A stretch of DNA of 64,000 nt, taken from Pyrodictiaceae archaeon. GTDB lineage: Archaea > Thermoproteota > Thermoprotei_A > Sulfolobales > Pyrodictiaceae. How positions within the stretch are numbered: position 1 is the first letter of the stretch; each line of letters opens with the position of its first letter. The stretch lies in contig JALVSY010000016.1 of the NCBI GenBank assembly GCA_027036135.1, positions 434,001-498,000 on the forward strand. Reading direction: 5' to 3'. This document shows positions 54,577 through 63,714 of the stretch, one piece after another. The notes under the pieces are model-generated. The model worked only from the letters and a program-made list of their open reading frames with translations, searched no databases and was not told where the DNA came from. Position numbers and translations under genes: made by a program.

Positions 54577-55617
54577 ATGCTTTTGCTCCGGTACTACTAT
54601 TACCTAGTACCTGGTACTCAGCCACACCACCCCTGGGGGAGTAGGCTGGGGCCTCTGCCTCCTGGGCCCCCTGGGGCGCTATTAGCCTTGAGCAGCGACA
54701 TTGTTGTTCTCGACGAATACATGGTGTTTAACGTATTATTGGCTGCCTCGCTCGGCGAGAGCATCGGGATGGCCGCTGTTCTCGGCGTCGACTCTCCGGG
54801 TATTCTTGTCTCCGGGCTCTATGCCTATGGTGCTATAACCGAGGCTATGATGATCCTAGCTGACAACATTGTTGATAATTGTGGGTTTAACCCGGAGGAG
54901 TATGCTGGTTCCTTGGCTGGTCGTGCTAGTCTCGATAACCCGTTGAGGATGTATGATCCGGGAACAGCGGAGGTCTTGCTCAAGGTTAGGAGGGGGGTTC
55001 CGTGGTGGGTTGCTCGGGAGCAGGTAAGTACTCCGAGTTCTAGGCTGGACGCGGCTGCTCGTGGCGTGCCGGTGGTACTGTTCTACTCTAATAGGCGCCT
55101 AGCAGCGACAATGGCTGTTGCCCAGGCCCTGGTCACCCATGTGGATGAGCGAGACCTTGAGGCAGCGAGGCTGTACGCGCTAGCTCTCCACACAATGCTA
55201 TACGCCGGCGTGAAGCCGGACGAGGTACCCCTGCTCCTCATGGACGAGACCGATAACTCGTTGCTAAGAGAGCTCTTGGCTCGAATCCCGGACCTGCTAG
55301 ATGAGCCGGAGCAGCGCGCCGCTAAGCTGCTTCTCCTATCGCCTTGTAAGTCGCCGCACCCTCTCGGAGTCGCCTTGTACACGGCGCTCCGCTACAATCA
55401 GCCAAGCATCGCTGCGCGCCACGCAGCAACCATATGTGGGCAGAGCAATAACGCGGTACCAGCAGCCTCGATGGCGGCAGTGCTAGCACTAGTGCTCAGC
55501 AATGGCGAGCTAGGCGGGGACAGAGTCATAGCCGAGAAGCTTGAGGCGTACGACGACCTACGTAGGAGGGCAGCAGCACTGAGGTGGGCGGCGCTTAAGT
55601 GTAGGAGCCAGTTATGA
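54577..55617 (+). CDS. ADP-ribosylglycohydrolase-like protein, degenerate
   Basis: 346 residues in the helical ADP-ribosylglycohydrolase/DraG pattern: SLGESIGMAAVLG, then SGLYAYGAITEAMMILADNI, a long conserved region with NPLRMYDPGTAEVLLKVRRGVPWWV, and AQALVTHVDERDLEAARLYALALH. The metal-binding aspartates expected in the early TDDT and late GDTD motifs are replaced by TEAM-type and QSNN-type segments, so activity is doubtful. DraG-type enzymes work with Amt and PII in nitrogen control, and this gene is 1.9 kb after glnK. AGG just before the ATG. Confidence 0.6.
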   Translation: MLLLRYYYYLVPGTQPHHPWGSRLGPLPPGPPGALLALSSDIVVLDEYMVFNVLLAASLGESIGMAAVLGVDSPGILVSGLYAYGAITEAMMILADNIVDNCGFNPEEYAGSLAGRASLDNPLRMYDPGTAEVLLKVRRGVPWWVAREQVSTPSSRLDAAARGVPVVLFYSNRRLAATMAVAQALVTHVDERDLEAARLYALALHTMLYAGVKPDEVPLLLMDETDNSLLRELLARIPDLLDEPEQRAAKLLLLSPCKSPHPLGVALYTALRYNQPSIAARHAATICGQSNNAVPAASMAAVLALVLSNGELGGDRVIAEKLEAYDDLRRRAAALRWAALKCRSQL

Positions 55618-55722
55618 AGGATGCCGGATTAGTCTATTCCTTGTCTTTCTCCAGCACCTAAATTAGGGTAACACCCGGCCTCTTACTCGGTGTAGCCGGG
55701 TAGCAAAGACCTAGTCGAGGCA

Positions 55723-56322
55723 ATGATTAATATGGGGCTTGTCTACGACCTAGTAGTCATCATTGTGTTCGCGCTAGTGGGTGGAGCTATAGGCTACGTA
55801 ACAAACGTCGTGGCTATCGAGATGCTTTTCCGGCCAAAGAAGCCTCGCTGCCTGCTCCCCGGCAAGAAGCTATGCATCCAAGGACTAATACCTGCTCGCA
55901 AAGAGGCTTTGGCAAAAAGGCTGGGAGAAGTGGCTGCCAAGTACGCATACTCTGATACGATAAGAGGACGCTACCAAGAACGCCTAGAAAAAGAGGTAGC
56001 AAGCACCGTTAGGGACGCCATAGTTGAGCGCCTAAGTGGATCAGGTATACGCAGTGCTCTAACCGAGATGCTTCTCCCCGGTATAGCGGAGATGGTAGCC
56101 AAGGCGGCAACTCCCCTAATAATGAGACTAGTGGAGGAGGCATCAAAGAGAATAAACATAGCAGAAATAGTTGAAGAGGAATTCATGAACCTGCCTGTAG
56201 AAGATATAGAGAAAATATTCCGTCAGATAGCTGGCCGCGAGCTGCGCTTCATAGAAATAATGGGCTTCGTACTCGGCGCCATAATAGGCCTAGTAGAGGG
56301 AATCATAGCACTAATAGTCTAG
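55723..56322 (+). CDS. DUF445 membrane protein
   Basis: 199 residues with two terminal membrane segments and a helical middle. The opening FALVGGAIGYVTNVVAIEMLFRPKKPRCL is diagnostic for DUF445; the C-terminal IEIMGFVLGAIIGLVEGIIALIV is its second membrane segment. About half the length of bacterial members, which carry more helical middle. Function unknown. Confidence 0.85.
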   Translation: MINMGLVYDLVVIIVFALVGGAIGYVTNVVAIEMLFRPKKPRCLLPGKKLCIQGLIPARKEALAKRLGEVAAKYAYSDTIRGRYQERLEKEVASTVRDAIVERLSGSGIRSALTEMLLPGIAEMVAKAATPLIMRLVEEASKRINIAEIVEEEFMNLPVEDIEKIFRQIAGRELRFIEIMGFVLGAIIGLVEGIIALIV

Positions 56323-56413
56323 TCCTCTAGTAATGAAGAGCACCATCCCCTTCTTTTGAATCATTACTCTCCCGGGGAACCACGTAGCCTAGCCTATCGC
56401 GTAACCCATTGTG

Positions 56414-57013
56414 CTAAGCCTCTTCTAGCACCTTAACTAGCTCCTCTATGATGCTCCTAACCAGCTTGTAGCGGTAACGAAACGCTTCTGGCGGCATGTT
56501 TGCCTCATAGAAGTTCTCGTGGAGCCTTGAAGCAGTGTCTACAAGTCTATAGAACTTGTCGCGTAGGTTCCCGGGCACATTGTTCTCTATGAACCTGTCT
56601 ATCTTGCCTCGGCTCCAATGTATTACTGGTATGCCCCTTAGAGCTGCATAAAGCTTTACGAGAGCCGTGGTGGCTCCCCAGAGCTTCTCCCCAGCTTGAA
56701 TGTAGTCACCTTTCTGGTAGAGTTCATCGGCTTCTGCAAGATACTTCTCAAGGAGCCTCCGGTATCTCTCAGCACGAGTACGGGGACTCTCGTCCAGGCT
56801 TCTCAGCTCCTCTTCCACGTCCTCCACGCTCCAGCCAGAGGCCCTAGCTACCTCCTGTATCCATTCACGGTCATAGCTAGCTAGGGGCTTACCTAGCAGG
56901 AGCTTCCGATGTATATTGTAGAGCTCGGGCCATTCTCTCCGAACAAGAGCCGCCAAGCTACTATGTGTTTTCGTGGCGCGGAGCTTCCTTGCCGTGTCCA
57001 GTGTTGTTTCCAA
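56414..57013 (-). CDS. PaREP1-family protein
   Basis: 199 residues. An N-terminal domain is followed by the PaREP1 core: YLAEADELYQKGDYIQAGEKLWGATTALVKLYAALRG, then FIENNVPGNLRDKFYRLVDTASRLHENFYEANMPPEAF. HEPN-like, function unknown. Third PaREP1-type gene in the window. Confidence 0.75.
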   Translation of the reverse strand: METTLDTARKLRATKTHSSLAALVRREWPELYNIHRKLLLGKPLASYDREWIQEVARASGWSVEDVEEELRSLDESPRTRAERYRRLLEKYLAEADELYQKGDYIQAGEKLWGATTALVKLYAALRGIPVIHWSRGKIDRFIENNVPGNLRDKFYRLVDTASRLHENFYEANMPPEAFRYRYKLVRSIIEELVKVLEEA

Positions 57014-57125
57014 GACTCTTAGGCCCCCTATAAGGCAGGGGGAAGACCCAATTATAACATTGTTGTATCTAGCGCTCCTAGGCCCGAGGCTGCTCCCGCA
57101 TAGGCCAGCTAATGTTGCTAGCGTT

Positions 57126-57574
57126 CTAGTCCCCTAGGCGGTGAAGAGAGGTGAATCCTCTCAGCTCGTTGCTGATAGGGTCGCGTAGTACCAGCGTTAC
57201 GTCATGCTTCTCAGCCTCGCGGAGCCCGCTAAGCAGGGGATGATGAAAACTAACGACACACGTACCCCCACACGGGCAAGGGCACGAACCATGTCATCAG
57301 AGAGCCTACCAGTCGACACAACAACACCGGGCAATCTGCCAATCTTATCAGCCAGCGCTGACACCATACCAGCAAGCTTGTACGCGGCACTATGCCTACT
57401 AGGATCAGCTACAAAGAACTGAAACGAGAAACCACCATCACTAAGAGAATAGAGCGCGAGACGATGAACAGCCAGAGGGCAGCCACGCTTAGGCAAACAC
57501 GCGACAAAGTCACGATAAATTCCTTCAAGAAAATCTAAGGCCAACACGCAACACTGCGGAATAATAGCTAGATA
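57126..57574 (-). pseudogene. fdhD: FdhD-type sulfurtransferase, C-terminal remnant with frameshift
   Basis: C-terminal half of a formate dehydrogenase accessory protein. An adjacent Cys-Cys pair at the start of the open frame, then PLAVHRLALYSLSDGG, VADPSRHSAAYKLAGMV (in place of the usual DVGRHNAVDK) and VVSTGRLSDDMVRALARVGV follow the FdhD order. After LVF the frame shifts (one T missing in a TTTT run near 57238) and continues HHPLLSGLREAEKHDVTLVL to 57126. The frame is closed upstream by TGA at 57575-57577, so about 120 N-terminal residues are gone. FdhD delivers sulfur to the molybdenum cofactor; motif decay suggests a non-functional copy. Confidence 0.65.
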
Positions 57575-58036
57575 TCAAGGCTCTTCGTAACTAGCGGCGC
57601 TAGCAGTGGTATAGCAGCAACAATAATAGCAACCAGGATACTAGGCAGCTTCACCCCTGACTATATACTACCAGAGTTCAAGAAGATTAAGGGGAAGTGG
57701 CTAGATATAGCGGGAAGGCTGCACCGCTACGACATACTAGTACTGTGGATGGAAATAGCGATGCTCATAGGCATGCTGATAGAGATATACATCAAGTGCG
57801 GAGCACTCCCAATAAAATGGCTAGTGTCATCAACTAGCGCCGCTATAGCATTCTGGAGCTACCTAATACTTGGCTGGGCAGCACCAATAGCCATGTACTA
57901 CACCATGCCTAAGAAGAACAAGGTCAACATCTACCTAGGAGCAATACTGATAGCAGCCTTCGCACTAGCACTGAGATACGCTATACTACTAGCACCGCAG
58001 CTGGGCTGGAAGAACGCGGGATTCCCATTCCACTAA
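57572..58036 (+). pseudogene. NrfD/PsrC-type membrane subunit, C-terminal remnant
   Basis: 154 codons open from a TAG at 57569-57571, reading RLFVTSGASSGIAATIIATRILGSF, four further membrane helices and FWSYLILGWAAPIAMYYTM, ending after ALRYAILLAPQLGW. This is the C-terminal third or so of the NrfD family, the quinone-side membrane subunit of polysulfide, formate or sulfur oxidoreductases. No N-terminal half is present and the first Met (57749) lies inside a helix. It faces away from the fdhD remnant, and their open frames meet at 57572-57574. Confidence 0.65.
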
Positions 58037-58056
58037 CGAGGGGAGAAATCGCTCTC

Positions 58057-58617
58057 TTACCCAGAGCTTTTTTCTTCTGCTCCCTTCTGGAGCATTGCAT
58101 AGAGCTCGTAGAGCTTATCTATCCTCTTATTAGTCTCATCTATCCTTTTATTTACTTCTTCTATTTTGGCTAGTAGCGTAGCTTGCACAGAATCTATTCT
58201 CTTATTTGTCTCCTCGATCTTGGCAAGTAACGTCTCTTGTACTCTATCTATTCTCTTGTTCGTCTCGTCTATCTTTGCTAGTAGGGTAGACTGTACAGCA
58301 TTAATCCTCTTATTTGTCTCGTCTATTCTCTTGCTGTTTTCATCTATTTTGGCCAGGAGAGTTTCTTGTACCTTGTCTATTCTCTTATTTGTTTCATCTA
58401 TTCTCCGATTTGTCTTCTCTATCTCTTCTCTGAGCTCTCTTCTAGTCTCCCTTATCTCTTCTTTTAGCTCTCTCTTGGTCTCACGTATCTCCTTATGGGT
58501 TAGGTCTAGGTAGAGGAGCAATATATCCTCTGTACTAAGCTTCTGCTTCTTTTCAAGCTTCTCCAGAATCCTCTTCGAAACCTGGCTAAGCACCGTCGAG
58601 AGCAGTGTTTCCTCCAT
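58057..58617 (-). CDS. Repetitive coiled-coil protein
   Basis: 186 residues. After a short helical head (TVLSQVSKRILEKLEKKQKLS), almost all is coiled coil made from repeats of an 18-residue unit like KIDETNKRIDRVQETLLA (about five copies, residues 85-165) after ETKRELKEEIRETRRELREE. Long stalk-like coiled coils of this kind act as scaffolds or tethers; no domain is attached to define a role. Repeat units at DNA level make it prone to expansion. Confidence 0.7.
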   Translation of the reverse strand: MEETLLSTVLSQVSKRILEKLEKKQKLSTEDILLLYLDLTHKEIRETKRELKEEIRETRRELREEIEKTNRRIDETNKRIDKVQETLLAKIDENSKRIDETNKRINAVQSTLLAKIDETNKRIDRVQETLLAKIEETNKRIDSVQATLLAKIEEVNKRIDETNKRIDKLYELYAMLQKGAEEKSSG

Positions 58618-58765
58618 TACTGTTGCCCTCTACCGGGCTCTCCCTCTACTTATCCTTGCTAAGTGGCGGAGATTACTATTTATAGTCTTGGCCCCGGGAT
58701 GGTTGTTGTTCTTGTCCTGTTCTGTGCTGCGTTGCTCTTTTTGACCCTGGATTCTTGTTCACGGA

Positions 58766-59995
58766 GTGCTTGGTGGCCCGGTGCTGCTCGCTTGGCAGCT
58801 CGTGGGCTTCCTGCTGGGTTACGCTGTCCTAGTGCTTGTCACTGTTCGTGGACGTAGCGCCTTAGCCGCTATTGGCTCCATGATAGCAGTCTATGCCTCG
58901 CTGGCATTGTTCCTCGCTGGGCTTGGCTCGGTAATTGGTTCTCTCCGGCACGTACTTGTCTGGAGTGATCTACGCGTATTCGTCTACGTGTTCTTTAGCT
59001 TGATGCTTGCTGGGGTTCTTAGGGAGACGGGTTACCTTGACCTAATGGTTCGCGGAGCCTCGGGTATCGGGTGCAGGTTTAGCTATGCCGCGGTACCAGC
59101 CCTGGTTGGCCTCATACCTATGCCTGGTGGCGCCCTGGTCTCGGCTATAGCTATGCGGCGGAAGTACCTCGAAGAGTCAGGGATGAGGCCTGAGTGGGCT
59201 AGTTTCCTCAACTACTGGTTCCGGCACATATGGGTACCATCTTGGCCCATATTCCAGGCAGTGATAATAACCGGTGCTGTCCTCGGCATCGCGCCTGAGG
59301 CGGTTGTCTCGAGGACTTGGCCCGAGACACTGGCAGCGATAGCAGCGGGGCTAGTAGTCGGCTACCCCGCGTTCAGGCGGTACCGATGCACGCGACGGGA
59401 GGGCGATAAGCCAGTATTGCTCCTCGTTGCCGCATGGCCCCTAATGCTACTAGCAATACTCGTCTTCGTTGTCCGCCTAAACCTCCTCGCCTCACTCGTC
59501 GCTACACTAGCAGCAACAGTACTCGTCCTAAGGCCCTCTAGGCAGCAGCTCGCCGGAGCGCTATGGCTAGCTACTAGCCCGAGGGTGCACGCCTTGCTCT
59601 TCGAGGCATTGTTTCTCAAGAACCTATTGCTCGCTACGAAGGCGCCGCCAGTATTCTATAGCGCTGCCGCTGGTCTCGGGCTACCAGCCTGGCTAATAGC
59701 AATAGTAGTGCCCTTTGTGATGGGGCTTGCTGCTGGCGGTGAGAGCTTCTTCGCGGCCACAACTATACCGCTCCTAGCAACCTATATAGCACCGGGAGGA
59801 GCCATAGACAAGACAATGTTGTTACTGGCCTTCACTGGTGGCTCAATGGGTGTGATGAGCTCGCCGGTGCACCTCTGCTTCGCGCTAACAGTTGACTACT
59901 ACCGGGCAAACCCTGCCAAGACGCTCCTCCTCGCGGCGAGCGCGGCTCTGGCAACGATACTTATAGTGGTGCTAGGCATAAGGCCCATATACTAG
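58766..59995 (+). CDS. DUF401 membrane carrier
   Basis: 409 residues, about 10-12 membrane segments. DUF401 signatures: LIPMPGGALVSAIAMRRKYLEE, WASFLNYWFRHIWVPSWPIFQA, and the final GGSMGVMSSPVHLCFALTV. DUF401 proteins are related to gluconate- and C4-dicarboxylate-type carriers. GTG start; a TATA-like ACTATTTATAG is about 58674-58684. Substrate unknown. Confidence 0.85.
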   Translation: MLGGPVLLAWQLVGFLLGYAVLVLVTVRGRSALAAIGSMIAVYASLALFLAGLGSVIGSLRHVLVWSDLRVFVYVFFSLMLAGVLRETGYLDLMVRGASGIGCRFSYAAVPALVGLIPMPGGALVSAIAMRRKYLEESGMRPEWASFLNYWFRHIWVPSWPIFQAVIITGAVLGIAPEAVVSRTWPETLAAIAAGLVVGYPAFRRYRCTRREGDKPVLLLVAAWPLMLLAILVFVVRLNLLASLVATLAATVLVLRPSRQQLAGALWLATSPRVHALLFEALFLKNLLLATKAPPVFYSAAAGLGLPAWLIAIVVPFVMGLAAGGESFFAATTIPLLATYIAPGGAIDKTMLLLAFTGGSMGVMSSPVHLCFALTVDYYRANPAKTLLLAASAALATILIVVLGIRPIY

Positions 59996-60006
59996 GTCAA
60001 GAGGGG

Positions 60007-60696
60007 CTACCTAGTTATCCTCGTCATCTCTATGAGTGTCTTCCGGGCCTCGCTGCTAAGCCTAGCCCCGGCCAAAACCTTCCTCGCAAGCCGGGAGGCC
60101 TTCACCAGTATCTCGCGGAGCAGCCCGACCTCGGGGCCCTCGTAGCCAAGCTCCTCTGCTCTACGAAGAAGCTTAACAACGAGCTCGAGCTCGTTAAAGG
60201 CAAGAGAGCGCAGCACCAATAGCTCTTGGCGAGAGAGACGGGGACGCACCGAGAGCTTTTCAAGCCTCTCAAGAATACTATCGGGGTCCAGGCTAGCTAT
60301 TTGGAGGCGCAGGAGCTCAACCTCGGGGTCCCCTACCTCGTCGCCATTGCTCTCCTCGGCGTTGATACCAGCCTCGTACTCCTCAAGCGCAGCCGCTACC
60401 TCCTCGGGGCTACTGATTCTCCACCAGTGCTGATTCCTACTACTATAGCTCGTCTCCACCACGCCGTACTCGCGCTCAAGAACCCTCAGGAGCATAGAAG
60501 GGTTATACTCAAGCCCCCATGCCCGGAGCCGGTTAACAACATCACGGTAACTAAAATCCCCCAAGCGGACCCCGCGAGAACCCCGGCCAGAATAGTAGGT
60601 CTCTAGGATAGCACGTAGAACAGCATACCCCCTCTCCCCGTAACGCGCAAGGAAATCAAGTACACGCTCCCTGACACCGAGCCTAAGCTCACTCAT
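60007..60696 (-). CDS. Winged-helix-like hypothetical protein
   Basis: About 229 residues from ATG 60696 (MSELRLGVRERVLDFLARYG); earlier in-frame starts add a Pro-rich leader. Residues about 5-90 look like a winged helix: VRERVLDFLARYGERGYAVL, then FSYRDVVNRLRAWGL and VLEREYGVVETSYSSRNQHWWRI. The C-terminal half is helical and Leu-rich. Probably a DNA-binding regulator; no target known. Confidence 0.6.
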   Translation of the reverse strand: MSELRLGVRERVLDFLARYGERGYAVLRAILETYYSGRGSRGVRLGDFSYRDVVNRLRAWGLEYNPSMLLRVLEREYGVVETSYSSRNQHWWRISSPEEVAAALEEYEAGINAEESNGDEVGDPEVELLRLQIASLDPDSILERLEKLSVRPRLSRQELLVLRSLAFNELELVVKLLRRAEELGYEGPEVGLLREILVKASRLARKVLAGARLSSEARKTLIEMTRITR

Positions 60697-60887
60697 AGTC
60701 CCCGGCACCATTTCTGCTTCATAAACGGGGAGAGGGGGCGTAGCCCCACACATAATAGGTGTGTATTGCTGCTTAGAAACCAATAGCTAGATGACAAAAT
60801 GCCTTGTTGAAAACCGAGAGTAATACGAGTGTATGCTTTATGATAGTAGTGTTTGGTTCAAGCCTATTATATCTATGCGGGGCGGGA

Positions 60888-61757
60888 TTAGGATGTGTTT
60901 ATAGAGCGAAGATACTTAGCAATGGACTTTGCCAATTCCTCGTGGTACTTTTCATCACTGATTATTAGCTCCACAAGGCTGCTCACAATTTCTCTTCGTT
61001 CATCGGTGAAGAGCAGCGTTATGAGCGGAAACATTGTCCTCGAGTACCGCTCCTCTCCAGCTACATGTTCAAGTCCTACAAGTTTTTCAAAGTACTCAGC
61101 CACGTGCACAGCACTATCCTTAATCTCGTTGAGCTTCCTCTCGAGTTCCTTGACGAGCTCAGCGTACTCCCTAACATGGACATCACTGCATCGTAAAACC
61201 GCTTCCTCGAACCCTTCTGGAACCTCTAGGCCAAGCTCCCTTGCAAGCATGAGCACGACGCTGGCATGTTGCTCACTCTCCTTACTGATATAGAGCGCTG
61301 TACCCGCTACAAGGGGGTCGTTAACGGCCTTAGCTAGTAGCTCGTAAGCCCTTACAGCAATAATCTCCGCCGCGTACGTGCACGAGAAGATTTCCAAGTA
61401 GTCTTGCGGCCTTATAACAGCCTCCTCCCTGGGCGTAATGCCTAGCAATCTATATAGTTCCTCCCACCTCTCCTCCAGAATAAGCTTGGCTAGCACCCTT
61501 GGCTTTGTCTCTAACCCAAATATCTCTACCAAGGGCCTTGCAACGAAGATACAGATAGCCGCATCGAGGCCAGGGCCCTCGCCGTAGATGCTTTTTAGGA
61601 GAGACAATATAGCTGGTAAGCGCATCTCAGCTAAGAGCTCTACATAAGTCTTATTGCAACATCTTTTCGCAGCTGTGTTTAGAAGCGCTAGAGCTCCAGG
61701 GGCTAGCTTCTTCAGAGCTTTCTCTGCTTTCGCTAGAAGTTCATCCTGCAACGACAT
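60888..61757 (-). CDS. Ferritin-like helical protein
   Basis: 289 residues, mostly helical. The segments TYAAEIIAVRAYELLAKAV, SKESEQHASVVLMLARELG and LIISDEKYHEELAKSI place Glu and E-x-x-H/His pairs as in ferritin-like di-iron proteins, although the second pair is relaxed. Could bind iron or function as an oxidase. A 14-bp palindrome lies about 98 nt upstream. GGAGG precedes the ATG. Role in iron or oxygen handling is inferred. Confidence 0.6.
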   Translation of the reverse strand: MSLQDELLAKAEKALKKLAPGALALLNTAAKRCCNKTYVELLAEMRLPAILSLLKSIYGEGPGLDAAICIFVARPLVEIFGLETKPRVLAKLILEERWEELYRLLGITPREEAVIRPQDYLEIFSCTYAAEIIAVRAYELLAKAVNDPLVAGTALYISKESEQHASVVLMLARELGLEVPEGFEEAVLRCSDVHVREYAELVKELERKLNEIKDSAVHVAEYFEKLVGLEHVAGEERYSRTMFPLITLLFTDERREIVSSLVELIISDEKYHEELAKSIAKYLRSINTS

Positions 61758-62089
61758 TACCTCCCTAGCATTATTTATTCCTGCCCGTATTAGGAAAAGT
61801 CTCTAGTTAGAGAATTAGGTGAAAAGAAGGCCTTAAATAACTATTGATAATCATCCGAAAATTTTCGGCACACCTCTCTTGGGAGAAGTGCTGCCGCCGC
61901 GTCCTATCTTGCACCAATTATGGAGAGGAGTGTATGCCGACCACTCTAGCCCAGGAATAATTACTTCATTTCCATCTCTCTATTAGGTTCATGATTAGAG
62001 GAATTAGTAGGAAAGAGGCGATATTTTGTTCCCCGTCATTGTTGGAGCCTTTTTTACAACAAAATGAATGAGGGAAATGTTTACGTGGT
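61758..62089. other. Intergenic region with palindrome
   Basis: A 332-nt stretch between two minus-strand genes. It contains the palindrome at 61855-61868 and AT-rich blocks that could hold the promoter of the ferritin-like gene (minus-strand TATA-like AATAAATAAT near 61772-61781). No gene seen. Confidence 0.4.
61855..61868. promoter_or_regulatory. 14-bp palindrome upstream of the ferritin-like gene
   Basis: CCGAAAATTTTCGG is a perfect inverted repeat. Palindromes of this type are typical operators for dimeric metal-dependent regulators (DtxR/MDR1, Fur). Position before an iron-type protein makes metal regulation an attractive inference only. Confidence 0.4.
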
Positions 62090-63592
62090 TTAGCGCTTAT
62101 TGGTGCTCTTGAGTAAGCGTAGTAGTTCTATTGTTGTTCTTACTCCCCAGCCTGTTGCTCCTCCCGGATAGTAGGGTTTCCATGGGCCCTTCTCCTGGAC
62201 CCATGCTACTCCTGCTATGTCTAGGTGTATCCATGGCTTGTCCTCGACGAATTTCTCTAGGAACTTTGCAGCTGTTATCGCGCCAGCGGGTCTTCCCCCG
62301 ACGTTGTTTGTGTCGGCTACCTTGCTTTCTAGCTGCTTGGCGTAGACGGGCCATAGTGGTAGCCGCCAGACCGGTTCCCCGGCTCGTTTAGCGGCCTCCT
62401 CTACCCGTTTCGCTGCCTCCTCGTTGTTGCTGAACATTGCTGCTGCGTGGTTCCCTAGCGCTACCACGGCTGCGCCGGTCAGTGTCGCGTAGTCCATTAT
62501 GAGTCTTGGGTTGTATTTCTCAGCTGCGTAGGCAAGGGCGTCTGCTAGTATGAGCCTGCCCTCCGCGTCTGTGTTCCCTATCTCGACAGTGGTGCCGTTG
62601 TACATCCGTATCACGTCTAGTGGCTTGTAGCTCCTCCCGCTAGGAAGGTTCTCGACAACTGGTATGAGCGCCACTATCCTCAGCGGTAGCTTTAGCCTAG
62701 CAGCGGCAACTATGGCTCCTATTGCTGTTGCTCCTCCACACTTATCGTACTTCATCTCGAGCATTGACTGCGGCGGCTTGAGGTCGAGGCCGCCAGCATC
62801 AAAGGTCACCGCCTTGCCCACTAGCGCTACTGTCTCGTCGCCGCCGTTGTACTCGAGTATGATTAGCCGCGGCTCCACGTCGCTCCCGCGACCAACGGCC
62901 AGTATACCGCCCATGCCCAGGGTCTCAAGGTCCCCTCTGTGGAGAACCCTTATTCCTAGGCCTAGGCGCTCAGCTAGCTCCCGGGCAAAGTGCTCCAGCC
63001 TCACAGGGTTCATGTCGCTGGGCGGCGCGTTACCAATATCCCTTGCCACGCGTACGCCCTCCGCTATTGCTCTAGCCCTTTCAGCTGCGTCTTCGGTGCC
63101 GGGCACCACGCCTATCTCGGTCAAGACGTGCGGCGGCTCCTCCCTGCCCCGGAGAGAATAGGCATAGTTAGCCATGTCGGCCGCGACCATTAGTTGCTCA
63201 ACAACCCAGTCAGTACCCACTCCGGCCTCGGCTGCTGCGGCCTCAACAAGACCCTCACTAACAATAATCCCCAGCTTCTTGACCTGCTTCCTAGAACGAG
63301 CAAGCTTAATAGCGGAAGCAACACCAACCCTCAGCCTCTCGACAGCGTCTAGCCAGTCGCTACGAGAACCAGCACCGCTCAGGATAATCCGGGGCGGCTT
63401 CTTACCGGGATCATAGACGAGCACGGTCTCCTCGAGACCCGCGCGGAAATCACCCAGCTCCAAAACCTTGGCAGCAACACGGCTAACTCCGCGAATCCTC
63501 TCCAAGCTCTTCTCAATCTCGGCCGAGAACACATAGGCTACAGCATCTACCTCATCGGGCTTAAACCCAGACCTAATACTACCACGCAACAA
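62090..63592 (-). CDS. pepA: Leucyl aminopeptidase (M17)
   Basis: 500-residue two-zinc aminopeptidase that removes N-terminal residues from peptides. Family blocks: VGKAVTFDAGGLDLKPP with the metal-binding Lys and Asp, MKYDKCGGA, and NTDAEGRLILADAL near 340-353. The N-terminal about 170 residues are the variable macro-like domain. TTG start, limited by an in-frame stop 6 nt upstream. Hexamers are the known form. Confidence 0.95.
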   Translation of the reverse strand: MLRGSIRSGFKPDEVDAVAYVFSAEIEKSLERIRGVSRVAAKVLELGDFRAGLEETVLVYDPGKKPPRIILSGAGSRSDWLDAVERLRVGVASAIKLARSRKQVKKLGIIVSEGLVEAAAAEAGVGTDWVVEQLMVAADMANYAYSLRGREEPPHVLTEIGVVPGTEDAAERARAIAEGVRVARDIGNAPPSDMNPVRLEHFARELAERLGLGIRVLHRGDLETLGMGGILAVGRGSDVEPRLIILEYNGGDETVALVGKAVTFDAGGLDLKPPQSMLEMKYDKCGGATAIGAIVAAARLKLPLRIVALIPVVENLPSGRSYKPLDVIRMYNGTTVEIGNTDAEGRLILADALAYAAEKYNPRLIMDYATLTGAAVVALGNHAAAMFSNNEEAAKRVEEAAKRAGEPVWRLPLWPVYAKQLESKVADTNNVGGRPAGAITAAKFLEKFVEDKPWIHLDIAGVAWVQEKGPWKPYYPGGATGWGVRTTIELLRLLKSTNKR

Positions 63593-63714
63593 GGCCTAAT
63601 CTCCTCTTCTCTGCCGTGTCTCAGCATAGAGACGATGATATGGGACAAAAATACCCCACTACGAAGGGTAAGGGGCCTTATACCACTCAGCGTATATGCT
63701 ACCAAATAGTTAAC

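Noticed and set aside
58100-58420. Regular 54-nt-like repeats
   Set aside because: They encode in-frame 18-residue coiled-coil units, with no spacer structure.
58663-58857. 64-codon frame before the DUF401 gene
   Set aside because: Hydrophobic opening then random Cys/Arg/Pro-rich end; overlaps the DUF401 gene in another frame.
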